A stretch of 12,697 bases of DNA. Origin: an uncultured Prevotella sp. (GTDB lineage Bacteria > Bacteroidota > Bacteroidia > Bacteroidales > Bacteroidaceae). How positions within the stretch are numbered: position 1 is the first letter of the stretch; each line of letters starts with the position of its first letter. Location: assembly GCA_900556795.1 (NCBI GenBank), contig USQD01000031.1, positions 1-12,697 of the forward strand, given 5' to 3'. The notes beneath the pieces are model-generated. The model searched no databases. It was not told the origin of the DNA and saw nothing but the letters and a program-made list of their open reading frames with translations. A program made the translations under genes and the position numbers. Below, in pieces: positions 1-9,903 of this stretch.

Positions 1-153
1 GCTGTTAAGGAGGCTTGTGGTCTCGGTTTGAAAGAGGCTAAGGATCTCGTAGACGGTGCTCCTTCTACAATCAAGGAGGGTGTATCTAAGGACGAGGCTG
101 AGAACCTTAAGAAGGCTATCGAAGAGGCTGGTGCTAAGGTAGAGCTCAAGTAA
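1..153 (+). CDS. rplL: 50S ribosomal protein L7/L12, C-terminal part (5' end outside window)
   Basis: This is the last 50 codons of the L7/L12 stalk protein, in frame from base 1 and ending in TAA at 151-153. The visible part is the C-terminal domain that contacts translation factors (EF-Tu, EF-G) at the ribosomal GTPase centre. The stretch [20 protein letters not shown] and the following [20 protein letters not shown] are near-identical to the family, and the protein ends with the expected VELK-type tail. The lysine- and GGT/CGT/AAG-rich codon use is typical of a highly expressed gene. It lies directly upstream of rpoB, the conserved rplL-rpoB-rpoC order. The N-terminal dimerisation domain and the start lie outside the window, so the gene is truncated only by the window edge. 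Confidence 0.97.
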   Translation, partial: AVKEACGLGLKEAKDLVDGAPSTIKEGVSKDEAENLKKAIEEAGAKVELK

Positions 154-180
154 TTAGATTAATTACATCTCTTACATAAT

Positions 181-218
181 GGTTAGGATTCTCCTAGTAG
201 GCGAGTCCTAACCTTTTT
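181..218 (+). terminator. rplL-rpoB intergenic hairpin plus U-run, probable partial terminator/attenuator
   Basis: Bases 181-191 (ggttaggattc) pair with 203-213 (gagtcctaacc) over 11 bp with one G-U wobble. The 11-nt loop contains a further CCT/AGG pairing. Five T residues follow at 214-218. The shape is that of an intrinsic terminator. Because rpoB begins only about 46 nt downstream and I see no convincing separate rpoB promoter, I infer incomplete termination that lowers rpoBC expression relative to the ribosomal protein genes, as known for the E. coli rplL-rpoB attenuator. The remaining rplL-rpoB gap is A/T-rich with nothing else recognisable. Confidence 0.75.
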
Positions 219-264
219 GTGTCTTTTATTATCATGTTAATAAAACCCCATTTAATAACTTCTA

Positions 265-3200
265 ATGGCTACAAAAATTGTTGATAACAGAGTAAATTTT
301 GCCAGCGTCCATAATCCGTATCCATATCCGGATTTTCTCGATGTGCAGTTAAAGTCTTTTAAGGACTTCTTACAGTTGGATACTCCGCCTGAGGAACGCA
401 AGAATGACGGTTTGTATAAGGTGTTCTCTGAGAATTTCCCTATCACCGATACTCGTAATAATTTCGTTCTTGAGTTCTTGGATTACTATATTGACCCTCC
501 ACGTTATTCTATCGACGAGTGCTTGGAGCGCGGTCTTACATATAGCGTACCTTTGAAGGCTAAGATGAAACTGTATTGTACAGATCCTGATCATGAGGAT
601 TTCGGTACTTTCATTCAAGATGTATTCTTGGGTACTATCCCTTACATGACTTCTAACGGTACATTCGTCATCAATGGTGCTGAGCGTGTTGTTGTTTCTC
701 AGTTGCACCGTTCACCTGGTGTGTTCTTTGGACAGGGTGTTCATGCAAATGGTACTGTTCTCTATTCTGCCCGTATTATTCCTTTCAAGGGTAGCTGGAT
801 TGAGTTTGCTACTGACATCAATAATGTGATGTATGCTTACATCGACCGTAAGAAGAAGTTGCCTGTTACTACCTTGCTTCGTGCTATCGGCTATGAGCAG
901 GATAAGGATATTCTTCAGATTTTCGACCTTGCTGAGGAGGTTAAGGTTAACAAGAAGAATATGAAGGCTGCTATCGGTCGCAAGCTTGCTGCACGTGTCC
1001 TGAAGAGTTGGAATGAGGACTTCGTTGATGAGGATACTGGTGAAGTTGTATCTATCGAACGTAACGAGGTTATTATGGAACGTGAAACCGAGTTGACTGT
1101 CGATAACATCGAGGAGATTGTTGAGAGTGGTGCTTCTACTGTTCTTCTTCACAAGGATGAAGAGGCTGCTAACAAGTTTACCATCATCTTCAATACATTG
1201 GCAAAGGACCCAAGTAACTCTGAAAAGGAGGCTGTCAACTACATTTATCGTCAGTTGCGTAATGCTGATCCTGCTGATGATGCCAGTGCACGCGAAGTAT
1301 TCCAGAACTTGTTCTTCTCAGACAAGCGTTATGATTTGGGTGAGGTAGGTCGCTACCGTATTAATAAGAAGTTGGGTCTCGATACAGATATGGATGTCCG
1401 CGTTTTGACTAAGGACGATATCATCGAGATTATCAAATATTTGATTCAGCTCATCAACTCAAGTGCTACAGTTGATGATATCGACCACTTGTCTAACCGT
1501 CGTGTTCGTACCGTTGGCGAGCAGTTGGCTAACCAGTTCTCTATCGGTTTGGCACGTATGAGCCGTACAATCCGTGAGCGTATGAACGTTCGAGACAATG
1601 AGGTGTTTACACCAACAGATTTGATTAATGCCAAGACTATCTCTAGTGTTATTAACTCATTCTTCGGTACAAACCCATTGTCACAGTTCATGGACCAGAC
1701 CAACCCATTGGCTGAGGTAACTAATAAGCGTCGTCTTTCTGCCCTCGGTCCTGGTGGTTTGTCTCGTGAGCGTGCAGGTTTCGAGGTTCGTGACGTACAC
1801 TATACTCACTATGGTCGTCTTTGTCCTATTGAGAGTCCTGAAGGTCCAAACATCGGTTTGATTTCTTCTCTCTGTATGTATGCAAAGATCAATGACCTTG
1901 GCTTTATCGTTACTCCTTACCGTAAGGTTAACGACAGCAAGGTAGATATGGATAACGCTGATGTTGTATTCTTGACAGCTGAGGATGAAGAGGCTAAGAT
2001 TATTGGTCAGGGTAATGCTCCTTTGACAGAAGAAGGCGAATTTATCCGTGACGTTGTTAAGTGCCGTCAGGATGCTGATTACCCAGTTGTTCCTCCTGCA
2101 GACGTTGATTATGTTGACGTGTCACCTCAGCAGATTGCTTCTGTATCAGCAGGTTTGATTCCATTCTTGGAGCATGATGACGGTCACCGTGCGTTGATGG
2201 GATGTAACATGATGCGCCAGGCTGTTCCATTGCTTCACAATGATGCACCTATCGTAGGTACTGGTCTTGAAAAGCAGGTTTGTGAAGATTCTCGTACCAT
2301 GGTTACTGCAGAAGGCGAGGGTGTTATCGAATATGTAGATGCTACTACCATCCGTATTCTTTACGATCGTACAGAGGATGATGAGTTCGTAAGCTTCGAG
2401 CCTGCTTTGAAGGAGTATCGTATTCCTAAGTTCCGTCGTACCAACCAGAATATGACCATCGACTTGCGTCCTATCTGCAATAAGGGTCAGCGTGTGAAGG
2501 CTGGCGATATCCTGACTGAGGGTTATGCTACTGAAAATGGTGAGTTGGCTTTGGGTCGTAACTTGCTCGTTGCTTATATTCCTTGGAAGGGTTATAACTA
2601 CGAGGATGCTGTCGTTATCTCTGAGCGTATGGTTCGTGATGACGTATTGACTTCTGTTCACGTTGATGAGTACTCTCTCGATGTTCGTGAGACAAAGCGT
2701 GGTGTTGAGGAATTTACTTCTGATATTCCAAACGTTAGTGAGGAAGCTACCAAGGACCTCGATGATAATGGTATTGTTCGCGTAGGTGCTAGAATTGAAC
2801 CAGGCGACATCATGATTGGTAAGATTTCACCTAAGGGTGAGAGCGATCCTTCACCAGAAGAGAAGTTGCTCCGTGCTATCTTCGGTGACAAGGCTGGTGA
2901 TGTGAAGGATTCTTCATTGAAGGCTAATCCATCTTTGAGTGGTGTTGTTATTGACAAGAAGTTGTTCTCTCGTGCAGTGAAGACCCGTGAATCCAAGAAG
3001 CAGGATAAGATTATCCTTGCAAAGATTGATGAGGAGTACGAGGCAAAGGGTGATGACTTGAAGGATATCCTGGTTGATAAGTTGCTCACTCTGACAGAGG
3101 GCAAGACTTCTGAGGGTGTCAAGGATTATACCGGTGCTGAAATCATTACCAAGGGTAGCAAGTTTACTGCTACAGCTTTGAAGAACCTGGAGTATGATGG

Positions 3201-4077
3201 TGTTCAGTCTAATGGTTGGACTGATGATGACCATACCAATGGTTTGATCCAGCGTTTGATCATGAACTATATCCGCAAGTACAAGCAGCTTGATGCTGAG
3301 TTGAAGCGTCGCAAGTTTGCTATTACTATCGGTGATGAGCTTCCATCAGGAATTCTTCAGATGGCTAAGGTTTACATCGCTAAGAAGCGTAAGATTCAGG
3401 TAGGTGATAAGCTTGCTGGTCGTCACGGTAATAAGGGTATCGTTTCTAAGGTAGTTCGTCTTGAGGATATGCCATTCATGGAAGATGGTCGTCCTGTTGA
3501 TATGGTATTGAACCCATTGGGTGTGCCTTCTCGAATGAACCTTGGTCAGATCTTTGAGTGTATCCTCGGTGCTGCAGGTAAGAAGTTGGGTGTTAAGTTC
3601 GCTACTCCTATCTTTGACGGTGCTAAGCTGGAAGACCTTTCTGAATGGACAGATAAGGCTGGTTTGCCTCGCTTCTGTTCTACTTACCTCTATGATGGTG
3701 AGACAGGTGAGCAGTTCGACCAGCCAGCTACAGTTGGTATGACTTACTTCTTGAAGTTGGGTCACATGGTTGAGGATAAGATGCACGCACGTTCCATCGG
3801 TCCTTACTCTCTGATTACTCAGCAGCCACTTGGTGGTAAGGCACAGTTTGGTGGTCAGCGATTCGGAGAGATGGAGGTTTGGGCCATTGAGGCATTCGGT
3901 GCCAGCCACGTATTGCAGGAGATTCTGACTATCAAGTCAGATGACGTTGTAGGACGTAGCAAGGCATACGAGGCAATCGTGAAGGGTGATCCAATGCCAA
4001 CACCTGGCATCCCAGAGTCACTCAACGTATTGCTCCATGAGCTTCGTGGCCTTGGCTTGAGCATCAAACTGGATTAA
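265..4077 (+). CDS. rpoB: DNA-directed RNA polymerase subunit beta
   Basis: This is the complete beta subunit of RNA polymerase (1270 aa; E. coli's is 1342), which with beta' forms the catalytic cleft. Recognisable segments in order are: an N-terminal protrusion/lobe region with GERVV-type variant [19 protein letters not shown]; the rifampicin pocket starting at Phe466 ([13 protein letters not shown]); the fork region [24 protein letters not shown] with the acidic pair Glu780/Asp781 near the active site; [12 protein letters not shown] from Gly1047; and [20 protein letters not shown] from Gly1190. The protein ends GLGLSIKLD, a normal C-terminus. The ATG at 265 gives a [12 protein letters not shown] start and has A/T-rich sequence but no Shine-Dalgarno before it, usual for Bacteroidota. 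rpoC follows after 31 nt, so the two are presumably co-transcribed. An oddity is Asn487 at the position equivalent to E. coli His526 (see findings). No frameshift or truncation is seen. Confidence 0.99.
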   Translation: MATKIVDNRVNFASVHNPYPYPDFLDVQLKSFKDFLQLDTPPEERKNDGLYKVFSENFPITDTRNNFVLEFLDYYIDPPRYSIDECLERGLTYSVPLKAKMKLYCTDPDHEDFGTFIQDVFLGTIPYMTSNGTFVINGAERVVVSQLHRSPGVFFGQGVHANGTVLYSARIIPFKGSWIEFATDINNVMYAYIDRKKKLPVTTLLRAIGYEQDKDILQIFDLAEEVKVNKKNMKAAIGRKLAARVLKSWNEDFVDEDTGEVVSIERNEVIMERETELTVDNIEEIVESGASTVLLHKDEEAANKFTIIFNTLAKDPSNSEKEAVNYIYRQLRNADPADDASAREVFQNLFFSDKRYDLGEVGRYRINKKLGLDTDMDVRVLTKDDIIEIIKYLIQLINSSATVDDIDHLSNRRVRTVGEQLANQFSIGLARMSRTIRERMNVRDNEVFTPTDLINAKTISSVINSFFGTNPLSQFMDQTNPLAEVTNKRRLSALGPGGLSRERAGFEVRDVHYTHYGRLCPIESPEGPNIGLISSLCMYAKINDLGFIVTPYRKVNDSKVDMDNADVVFLTAEDEEAKIIGQGNAPLTEEGEFIRDVVKCRQDADYPVVPPADVDYVDVSPQQIASVSAGLIPFLEHDDGHRALMGCNMMRQAVPLLHNDAPIVGTGLEKQVCEDSRTMVTAEGEGVIEYVDATTIRILYDRTEDDEFVSFEPALKEYRIPKFRRTNQNMTIDLRPICNKGQRVKAGDILTEGYATENGELALGRNLLVAYIPWKGYNYEDAVVISERMVRDDVLTSVHVDEYSLDVRETKRGVEEFTSDIPNVSEEATKDLDDNGIVRVGARIEPGDIMIGKISPKGESDPSPEEKLLRAIFGDKAGDVKDSSLKANPSLSGVVIDKKLFSRAVKTRESKKQDKIILAKIDEEYEAKGDDLKDILVDKLLTLTEGKTSEGVKDYTGAEIITKGSKFTATALKNLEYDGVQSNGWTDDDHTNGLIQRLIMNYIRKYKQLDAELKRRKFAITIGDELPSGILQMAKVYIAKKRKIQVGDKLAGRHGNKGIVSKVVRLEDMPFMEDGRPVDMVLNPLGVPSRMNLGQIFECILGAAGKKLGVKFATPIFDGAKLEDLSEWTDKAGLPRFCSTYLYDGETGEQFDQPATVGMTYFLKLGHMVEDKMHARSIGPYSLITQQPLGGKAQFGGQRFGEMEVWAIEAFGASHVLQEILTIKSDDVVGRSKAYEAIVKGDPMPTPGIPESLNVLLHELRGLGLSIKLD

Positions 4078-4108
4078 TTTTGAGAACCCCTAATTAAGAT
4101 ATAGAAAC

Positions 4109-7100
4109 ATGGCTTTCAAAAAAGATACAAAGGTAAAGAATAATTTTACGAAGATTACCATCGGTCTTGCTTCTCCTGAGGAGATCCTGGAAAATTCGTA
4201 TGGTGAGGTTACTAAGCCTGAAACCATTAATTATCGTACATACAAGCCGGAGCGTGATGGTCTCTTCTGCGAGCGCATTTTTGGTCCTACCAAGGACTAT
4301 GAGTGCGCCTGCGGTAAGTACAAGCGCATCCGATATAAGGGAATCGTCTGCGACCGATGCGGTGTAGAGGTTACTGAGAAGAAGGTTCGTCGTGAGCGTT
4401 CAGGTCACATCGAACTCGTTGTTCCTGTAGCTCACATCTGGTATTTCCGTTCTCTTCCTAACAAGATTGGTTACCTCCTCGGTATGCCAACCAAGAAGCT
4501 TGATGCTGTTATCTACTACGAGAAGTATGTAGTTATCCAGCCTGGTGTGATGGAAGGTAAGACAGATGCTGATGGTTTGGAAGTAAACGGTTCTCATAAG
4601 CTCGATCTCCTGACAGAAGATGAGTATATCGACATTATCGACAACCAGATTAGCGAGGAAAATGATCGTTTGGATGATTCAGATCCTAACAAGTTCATTG
4701 CCAAGATGGGTGCAGAGGCTATCTATGAGCTTCTTCAGAATGTAGACCTCGACAATCTGTCATACGAACTTCGTGACCGAGCTAACAACGATTCTAGCCA
4801 GCAGCGCAAGACTGAGGCTTTGAAGCGTCTTCAGGTAGTAGAGGGTTTCCGTGCCAGCAAGGGTATTAACAAGCCTGAATGGATGATCATGAAGATTATT
4901 CCTGTTACTCCTCCAGAGCTTCGCCCATTGGTACCGCTGGACGGTGGTCGTTTCGCTACATCAGACTTGAACGACCTCTATCGTCGTGTTATCATCCGTA
5001 ACAACCGTTTGAAGAGATTGGTTGAAATCAAGGCTCCTGAAGTGATTCTCCGAAACGAGAAGCGTATGTTGCAGGAGGCTGTTGATAGCTTGTTCGACAA
5101 CTCTCGCAAGAGTTCTGCTGTCAAGAGTGAGAGCAATCGTCCATTGAAGTCTCTCTCTGACTCTTTGAAGGGTAAGCAGGGTCGTTTCCGTCAGAACTTG
5201 TTGGGTAAGCGTGTTGACTACTCTGCTCGTTCGGTAATCGTTGTAGGTCCTGAGTTGAAGATGGGTGAGTGTGGTCTTCCTAAGTTGATGGCTGCAGAGC
5301 TTTACAAACCATTTATCATCCGTAAGTTGATTGAGCGTGGTATTGTCAAGACTGTTAAGAGTGCCAAGAAGATTGTTGACCGTCGCGAGCCTGTTATCTG
5401 GGATATCCTCGAGAACGTGATGAAGGGTCATCCGGTTATGTTGAACCGTGCCCCTACACTTCACCGTCTCGGTATTCAGGCTTTCCAGCCTAAGATGATT
5501 GAGGGTAAGGCTATCCAGTTGCACCCATTGGCATGTACAGCGTTCAACGCCGACTTCGATGGTGACCAGATGGCTGTTCACCTTCCATTGAGCAATGAGG
5601 CTATCTTGGAGACTCAGATTCTGATGCTCCAGAGCCATAACATTCTGAACCCTGCTAATGGTGCACCTATCACCGTTCCTTCTCAGGATATGGTGCTTGG
5701 TCTCTACTATATTACAAAGATTCGTCCAGGTGCAAAGGGCGAGGGATTGACATTCTACGGTCCTGAGGAGGCTTTGATTGCCCGTAACGAGGGTCGTTGT
5801 GATCTCCACGCTTTGGTGAAGGTTATCGTTGACGACTTGGTTGACGGTAAGATTCAGAAGCGTATGGTTGAGACTTCTGTAGGTCGTGTTATCGTGAATG
5901 GTATCATCCCTGATGAGGTTGGATTCTTCAATGATGTCATCTCTAAGAAGACTCTCCGTGGCTTGATTTCTAGTGTAATCAAGGCCGTAGGTATGGCTGA
6001 GGCATGTGAGTTCCTCGATGGTATCAAGAACTTGGGTTATCGTATGGCATACGTTGCAGGTTTGTCATTTAACCTTGGAGATATCATTATCCCACCAGAG
6101 AAGGAGACTATCGTAGAGCGTGGTCGCAAGGAGGTTGAGGAAATCACCAACAACTATAACATGGGTTTCATCACCAACAAGGAACGTTACAACCAGGTTA
6201 TCGATGCATGGACTCACGTAAATACCGACTTGGGTAACATCTTGATGAAGGAGATGACTGAAGCTGACCAGGGATTCAACGCTGTATACATGATGCTTGA
6301 TTCCGGAGCCCGTGGTTCTAAGGATCAGATTAAGCAGTTGTCAGGTATGCGTGGTTTGATGGCTAAGCCTCAGAAGGCTGGTGCAGAGGGTGCGCAGATC
6401 ATTGAGAACCCTATCCTTTCTAACTTTAAGGAGGGTATGTCAGTGTTGGAGTACTTTATCGCTTCTCACGGTGCCCGTAAGGGTCTTGCGGATACCGCTA
6501 TGAAGACTGCCGATGCTGGTTACCTGACTCGTCGTCTTGTTGACGTTTCTCATGACGTCATCATCACTGAGGAGGATTGTGGTACATTGCGCGGTCTGGT
6601 ATGTACAGCATTGAAGAATGGTGATGAGATTATTTCTTCACTCTATGAGCGTATCCTGGGTCGTGTATCAGTTCATGACATTATCCACCCAACTACAGGT
6701 GAGTTGATAGTTAAGGCAGGTGAGGAAATTACTGAGCCAAAGGCTAAGGCAATCGATGAGTCTCCTATCGAGAGCGTTGAGATTCGTTCCGTACTTACCT
6801 GTGAGAGCAAGAAGGGTGTCTGCATGAAGTGTTACGGTCGTAACTTGGCTACAGCCCGCATGGTTCAACTTGGTGAGGCTGTCGGTGTCATCGCAGCTCA
6901 GGCTATTGGTGAGCCTGGTACTCAGCTTACTCTCCGTACATTCCACGCCGGTGGTATTGCGTCTAACGCTGCTGCCAATGCTAAGATTGCTGCGAAGAAC
7001 AAGTCTCGTATCGAGTTTGATGAGTTGAGCACTGTTCCTTTCATCGAGGAAGATGAGGAAGGAAATGATATCAAGTGCGAGAAGGTAGTAAGCCACTTGG

Positions 7101-8440
7101 CCGAAATCCGTTTCGTTGATCCAAATACAAACATCATCCTCGCTACATTGAATGTTCCTTACGGTTCTTCTCTGTATCATAAGGAAGGTGAAGTTGTTGA
7201 AAAGGATACTGTGATTGCCCGTTGGGACCCATTCAACGCCATTATCGTCAGCCAGTATGCCGGTACATTGAAGTTCAATGACGTTCAGAAGGATCAGACC
7301 TACCGTGCCGAGGTCGATGAGACCACTGGTTTGGAGGAGAAGATCATCACCGATTCAAAGAATAAGGCGATGGTTCCTTCTTGTGATGTTATCGATGCTA
7401 ATGGTGAGGTAGTTGGTACATACAACTTCCCTGTAGGTGGTCACCTCATTGTTGAGGATGGTCAGACTATCAAGACCGGTGAGGTGTTGGTTAAGATTCC
7501 TCGTGCGGTTGGTGGTGCTGGTGATATCACCGGTGGTCTTCCACGTGTTACCGAGCTTCTCGAGGCTCGTAACCCATCTAACCCTGCTGTCGTATCAGAA
7601 ATCGATGGTGAGGTAACCATGGGTAAGGTAAAGCGTGGTAACCGTGAGATCATCGTAACATCTAAGACTGGTGATCAGAAGAAGTATCTCGTATCTCTCT
7701 CTAAGCAGATCCTGGTACAGGAGCATGATGCTGTACGTGCTGGTACTCCTCTTTCTGATGGTAGTGTAACTCCTGGCGATATCCTCGCCATCATGGGTCC
7801 TACTGCTGTCCAGGAGTATATCGTTAACCAGATTCAGGACGTTTACCGTCTCCAGGGTGTGGCTATCAACGATAAGCACTTCGAGGTTGTGGTACGTCAG
7901 ATGATGCGTAAGGTTCGTATCGACGATCCAGGTGATACAACATTCCTGGAGCAGGAGTTGGTTGACAAGCTCGACTTCGCTGAGGAAAATGATCGTATCT
8001 GGGGTAAGAAGGTTGTTACCGATGCCGGCGACAGTACCGAACTTAAGCCAGGTCAGATTATCACTGCACGTAGATTGCGTGATGAGAACTCTGCATTGAA
8101 ACGTCGTGACAAGAAACTTGTACAGGTTCGTGATGCAGTTGCTGCTACTTCTACTCAGATTCTTCAGGGTATCACCCGTGCTGCTCTTGGTACAAAGAGC
8201 TTCATGAGTGCTGCTTCCTTCCAGGAAACTACTAAGGTCTTGAACGAAGCTGCGATCCGTGGTAAGGTTGATTACCTTGAGGGTATGAAGGAGAATGTAA
8301 TCTGCGGTCACTTGATTCCTGCAGGTACTGGTCTCCGTCAGTGGGAGAAGCTCATCGTCGGCTCTAAGGAAGAGTACGAGCGTATGCAAGCTAATAGAAA
8401 GAATGTACTCGACTATGCAGATACTCCTATCGTGGACTAA
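4109..8440 (+). CDS. rpoC: DNA-directed RNA polymerase subunit beta'
   Basis: This is the complete beta' subunit (1443 aa), which carries the active-site magnesium. Zinc site 1 near the N-terminus is Cys66, Cys68, Cys81 and Cys84 (ECACGK... VCDRCGVE). The catalytic motif NADFDGD spans residues 480-486 with Asp482, Asp484 and Asp486. The bridge helix region (about 785-815) contains [19 protein letters not shown]. Zinc site 2 is Cys824, Cys898, Cys905 and Cys908 ([11 protein letters not shown]). The trigger-loop region near 934-950 reads [17 protein letters not shown] jaw and sandwich-barrel region leads to the C-terminal [20 protein letters not shown] segment that is conserved at the beta' end. 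The gap to rpoB (4078-4108) shows no hairpin or promoter, which fits one rpoBC transcript. Codon use matches rpoB and is strongly biased to GGT, CGT and AAG. Confidence 0.99.
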   Translation: MAFKKDTKVKNNFTKITIGLASPEEILENSYGEVTKPETINYRTYKPERDGLFCERIFGPTKDYECACGKYKRIRYKGIVCDRCGVEVTEKKVRRERSGHIELVVPVAHIWYFRSLPNKIGYLLGMPTKKLDAVIYYEKYVVIQPGVMEGKTDADGLEVNGSHKLDLLTEDEYIDIIDNQISEENDRLDDSDPNKFIAKMGAEAIYELLQNVDLDNLSYELRDRANNDSSQQRKTEALKRLQVVEGFRASKGINKPEWMIMKIIPVTPPELRPLVPLDGGRFATSDLNDLYRRVIIRNNRLKRLVEIKAPEVILRNEKRMLQEAVDSLFDNSRKSSAVKSESNRPLKSLSDSLKGKQGRFRQNLLGKRVDYSARSVIVVGPELKMGECGLPKLMAAELYKPFIIRKLIERGIVKTVKSAKKIVDRREPVIWDILENVMKGHPVMLNRAPTLHRLGIQAFQPKMIEGKAIQLHPLACTAFNADFDGDQMAVHLPLSNEAILETQILMLQSHNILNPANGAPITVPSQDMVLGLYYITKIRPGAKGEGLTFYGPEEALIARNEGRCDLHALVKVIVDDLVDGKIQKRMVETSVGRVIVNGIIPDEVGFFNDVISKKTLRGLISSVIKAVGMAEACEFLDGIKNLGYRMAYVAGLSFNLGDIIIPPEKETIVERGRKEVEEITNNYNMGFITNKERYNQVIDAWTHVNTDLGNILMKEMTEADQGFNAVYMMLDSGARGSKDQIKQLSGMRGLMAKPQKAGAEGAQIIENPILSNFKEGMSVLEYFIASHGARKGLADTAMKTADAGYLTRRLVDVSHDVIITEEDCGTLRGLVCTALKNGDEIISSLYERILGRVSVHDIIHPTTGELIVKAGEEITEPKAKAIDESPIESVEIRSVLTCESKKGVCMKCYGRNLATARMVQLGEAVGVIAAQAIGEPGTQLTLRTFHAGGIASNAAANAKIAAKNKSRIEFDELSTVPFIEEDEEGNDIKCEKVVSHLAEIRFVDPNTNIILATLNVPYGSSLYHKEGEVVEKDTVIARWDPFNAIIVSQYAGTLKFNDVQKDQTYRAEVDETTGLEEKIITDSKNKAMVPSCDVIDANGEVVGTYNFPVGGHLIVEDGQTIKTGEVLVKIPRAVGGAGDITGGLPRVTELLEARNPSNPAVVSEIDGEVTMGKVKRGNREIIVTSKTGDQKKYLVSLSKQILVQEHDAVRAGTPLSDGSVTPGDILAIMGPTAVQEYIVNQIQDVYRLQGVAINDKHFEVVVRQMMRKVRIDDPGDTTFLEQELVDKLDFAEENDRIWGKKVVTDAGDSTELKPGQIITARRLRDENSALKRRDKKLVQVRDAVAATSTQILQGITRAALGTKSFMSAASFQETTKVLNEAAIRGKVDYLEGMKENVICGHLIPAGTGLRQWEKLIVGSKEEYERMQANRKNVLDYADTPIVD

Positions 8441-8470
8441 TCTGTAGGATAGAGTCACATATATAATAAG

Positions 8471-8515
8471 GAGGGTGTGTCATAAGATTATGATACACCC
8501 TCTTTTTCTTTTTTT
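8471..8515 (+). terminator. Strong intrinsic terminator after rpoC
   Basis: Bases 8471-8484 (gagggtgtgtcata) pair with 8489-8502 (tatgatacaccctc) in a 14-bp stem with one G-U wobble and a 4-nt loop (agat). A T-rich tail at 8503-8515 follows, interrupted by a single C. It begins 30 nt after the rpoC stop and should end the rplL-rpoBC transcript, separating it from the signalling cassette downstream. Confidence 0.93.
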
Positions 8516-8577
8516 ATGTTATTGATATATTGTTGGAAAAGACAGCTAAAGTTTTTGGGAAAGCTTGTATCTCTGGT

Positions 8578-8666
8578 CGCACAACAGCTGTTGTGCGCTT
8601 GCATATCAGCTGATGTGCGCTTGCATAACAGGTGATGTGCATGCGGTGGTCAACTATTATGCGCTA
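8578..8666. repeat. Array of four 18-bp palindromic units at exact 22-bp period
   Basis: Units begin at 8579, 8601, 8623 and 8645 and are followed by 4-bp linkers (gctt, gctt, atgc, gcta). Unit 1, gcacaacagctgttgtgc, is a perfect palindrome that extends to 20 bp (8578-8597). Unit 2, gcatatcagctgatgtgc, matches unit 1 at 15 of 18 positions and pairs in 8 of 9 arm positions. Unit 3, gcataacaggtgatgtgc, matches unit 2 at 16 of 18 but pairs in only 6 of 9. Unit 4, ggtggtcaactattatgc, keeps the phase; its reverse complement matches a unit 2/3 consensus at 12 of 18, mainly in one arm. The centre is CAGCTG in units 1 and 2. The array lies between the rpoC terminator and the sigma-factor gene. It could be an operator array or a dispersed repeat family; the window alone cannot decide. 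Bases 8516-8577, between the terminator and the array, show nothing else I recognise. Confidence 0.85.
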
Positions 8667-8699
8667 ACTTTTTTATATTTTTTCTTCTTCATGGGTTGG

Positions 8700-8714
8700 G
8701 AATTTTGTACCTTG
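8700..8714 (+). promoter_or_regulatory. Possible Bacteroidota -7 promoter element for the sigma-factor gene
   Basis: The sequence gaattttgtacc at 8700-8711 resembles the Bacteroidota primary-sigma -7 consensus TAnnTTTG (GAATTTTG here: only the first T differs). It would place the transcript start near 8714 and leave a leader of about 40 nt before the ATG at 8753. The expected -33 region (roughly 8672-8685) is a T-rich tract without a clean TTTG, so support is only moderate. The leader ends in an A-rich stretch just before the start codon, which commonly replaces a Shine-Dalgarno in this phylum. Confidence 0.4.
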
Positions 8715-8752
8715 ATGTGTTCTTGGGATAAACAATACAGATAAAAATAGAA

Positions 8753-9268
8753 ATGGAAAAGATAGAACAACTTTTTCGCCAGCATTATTCAAAGATGTTT
8801 CTCGTTTCGAGGATGATTCTAGGGGATGAAGAGACCGCAAGGGATGTGGTGAGCGATATTTTTGCAGATTTGCTCAGTGGAAAGCTTCGGCTTCCACCTA
8901 AAAGTACGGAAGGTTACTTTGTCGTTCTTACTCGAAACCGATGTTTGAATTATCTCAGAAAGATGCCCCTTCACGAAAAGGTCAAGGCTGGTCTTAAGGT
9001 GGGCCATACGGTAGATATCGTGCATGATGAAAACCGAATCATTCGCGAGATAGACCATGAGATGAGCAAGGCAGATCAGATGCTTCGTTTTGTAGATGAA
9101 GAATTGACGCTCCAAACCCGCCGCGTGGTCAATATGCATTATCGCCAGAAACTCACTTATCGTGAAATCTCAGAAGAGTTAGGTATCAGTGAGGCTGCCG
9201 TCTATAAGCATCTTGCTCAAGGTATCAAACGAATAAAAGAACATTTTAATCCCAAGAACAATGGATAA
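8753..9268 (+). CDS. RNA polymerase ECF-type sigma-70 family sigma factor
   Basis: The 171-aa protein has the two-domain layout of an extracytoplasmic-function sigma factor. Region 2 spans about residues 5-72 and includes GDEETARDVVSDIFADLL, the helix that binds the beta' coiled coil, followed by the DNA-melting part ending RNRCLNYLRK. A linker (about 73-115) leads to region 4 (about 116-165), whose helix-turn-helix reads KLTYREISEELGISEAAVYK and recognises the -35-type element. Regions 1 and 3 are absent, as expected for the class. Its stop codon overlaps the start of the FecR-like gene by 8 nt, so the two are translationally coupled and the neighbour is its likely anti-sigma factor. The following outer-membrane gene is its likely target and signal input, as in FecI-FecR-FecA type systems. 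Codon use is less biased than in rpoBC. The start at 8753 follows an A-rich leader and leaves a normal N-terminus. The regulon and signal are unknown. Confidence 0.95.
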   Translation: MEKIEQLFRQHYSKMFLVSRMILGDEETARDVVSDIFADLLSGKLRLPPKSTEGYFVVLTRNRCLNYLRKMPLHEKVKAGLKVGHTVDIVHDENRIIREIDHEMSKADQMLRFVDEELTLQTRRVVNMHYRQKLTYREISEELGISEAAVYKHLAQGIKRIKEHFNPKNNG

Positions 9269-9902
9269 GTTAACACAAGTAATCGACATGATTGAGCACC
9301 CAGAGCATTATTCTGAGTCTCAGATGAAAGAGATTCTCCAAGATGAGGAGTCTCGCCAGACCTATCTCACGATGATGGAGATGCGTATGGCTTTTGATAA
9401 AGAAGCGACAGAGAAAGATTTGGATGTAGATAAGGAATGGCAATTGTTTACTGAACAGCATCCGATAGTGAAGTCCCGTTTTGATTGGCACAAACTCGCT
9501 GCTTCCTTTATAGGTGTATGTTTGCTGTCTGGCATCGCCTTTGCTGCCATTCATACATTCAGTTCGCATCGTCAGGTAGAAGAAACATCGGCAGGGGATA
9601 CGTCTCAGGTAAAAGTAGCATCCAGTCCAAATACTGCTGCTGTCAGTGATAAAGCTACGTCATCTGATGTCAAGAAGGAAATTGTGCATAAGACTTTCGA
9701 CAATGTTTCCTTAGAAACGATGCTCGGAGAAATGGCAGAGTATTATGGAGTGAAGATTGTGTTCCAGAACCAGGAAGCCAAGCAGCTTCGTTTCTATTAT
9801 GAATGGAACAGCGAGAACAGTCTGCAGAGTGTAGTGGATGAGTTGAATCATTCACAGCAGATAATTCTCTCTTTGGACAATGATGAGCTTGTTGTAGAAT
9901 AA
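9261..9902 (+). CDS. Short FecR-like anti-sigma factor with DUF4974/STN-like periplasmic tail
   Basis: The protein has 213 aa. Residues 1-78 are an acidic, helical cytoplasmic segment (DVDKEWQLFTEQH near 55-67) suited to hold the sigma factor. One transmembrane helix spans about 79-98 (LAASFIGVCLLSGIAFAAIH). A Ser/Thr/Ala/Val-rich linker covers about 101-143. The C-terminal domain (about 145-213) begins FDNVSLETMLGEMAEYYGVK and ends LSLDNDELVVE, the pattern of the DUF4974 domain found at the end of Bacteroidota FecR proteins. Usual FecR-type anti-sigma factors in this phylum are about 300-400 aa, with a FecR domain between the membrane helix and DUF4974; that domain is not visible here. The reading frame is open with no sign of a frameshift, and the linker looks like a designed tether, so I read it as a compact variant rather than a broken gene. 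The ATG lies inside the sigma-factor stop (ATGGATAA), implying coupled translation. A function as anti-sigma factor is inferred from position, topology and the C-terminal domain. Confidence 0.85.
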   Translation: MDKLTQVIDMIEHPEHYSESQMKEILQDEESRQTYLTMMEMRMAFDKEATEKDLDVDKEWQLFTEQHPIVKSRFDWHKLAASFIGVCLLSGIAFAAIHTFSSHRQVEETSAGDTSQVKVASSPNTAAVSDKATSSDVKKEIVHKTFDNVSLETMLGEMAEYYGVKIVFQNQEAKQLRFYYEWNSENSLQSVVDELNHSQQIILSLDNDELVVE

Positions 9903-9903
9903 T

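Noticed and set aside
220..264. An rpoB promoter between the hairpin and the start codon
   Set aside because: A TTTG occurs at 216-219, but the expected -7 position (near 239-246) reads ttaataaaa and does not fit the consensus.
2146..3909. Antisense open frames within rpoB (2146-2661, 2658-3122, 3346-3909)
   Set aside because: Same reason: shadows of the rpoB codon pattern with low-complexity, Leu/Thr/Ser-rich translations and no independent start context.
4961..8458. Long open frames antisense to rpoC (for example 4961-5809 and 7595-8458 on the minus strand)
   Set aside because: They lie entirely opposite a strongly conserved essential gene, have no recognisable domains, and are explained by its biased codon use, which removes stops on the opposite strand.
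8578..8666. The 22-bp repeats as a CRISPR array
   Set aside because: The units are separated by only 4 bp that are themselves partly repeated, so there are no spacers, and no cas genes are present.
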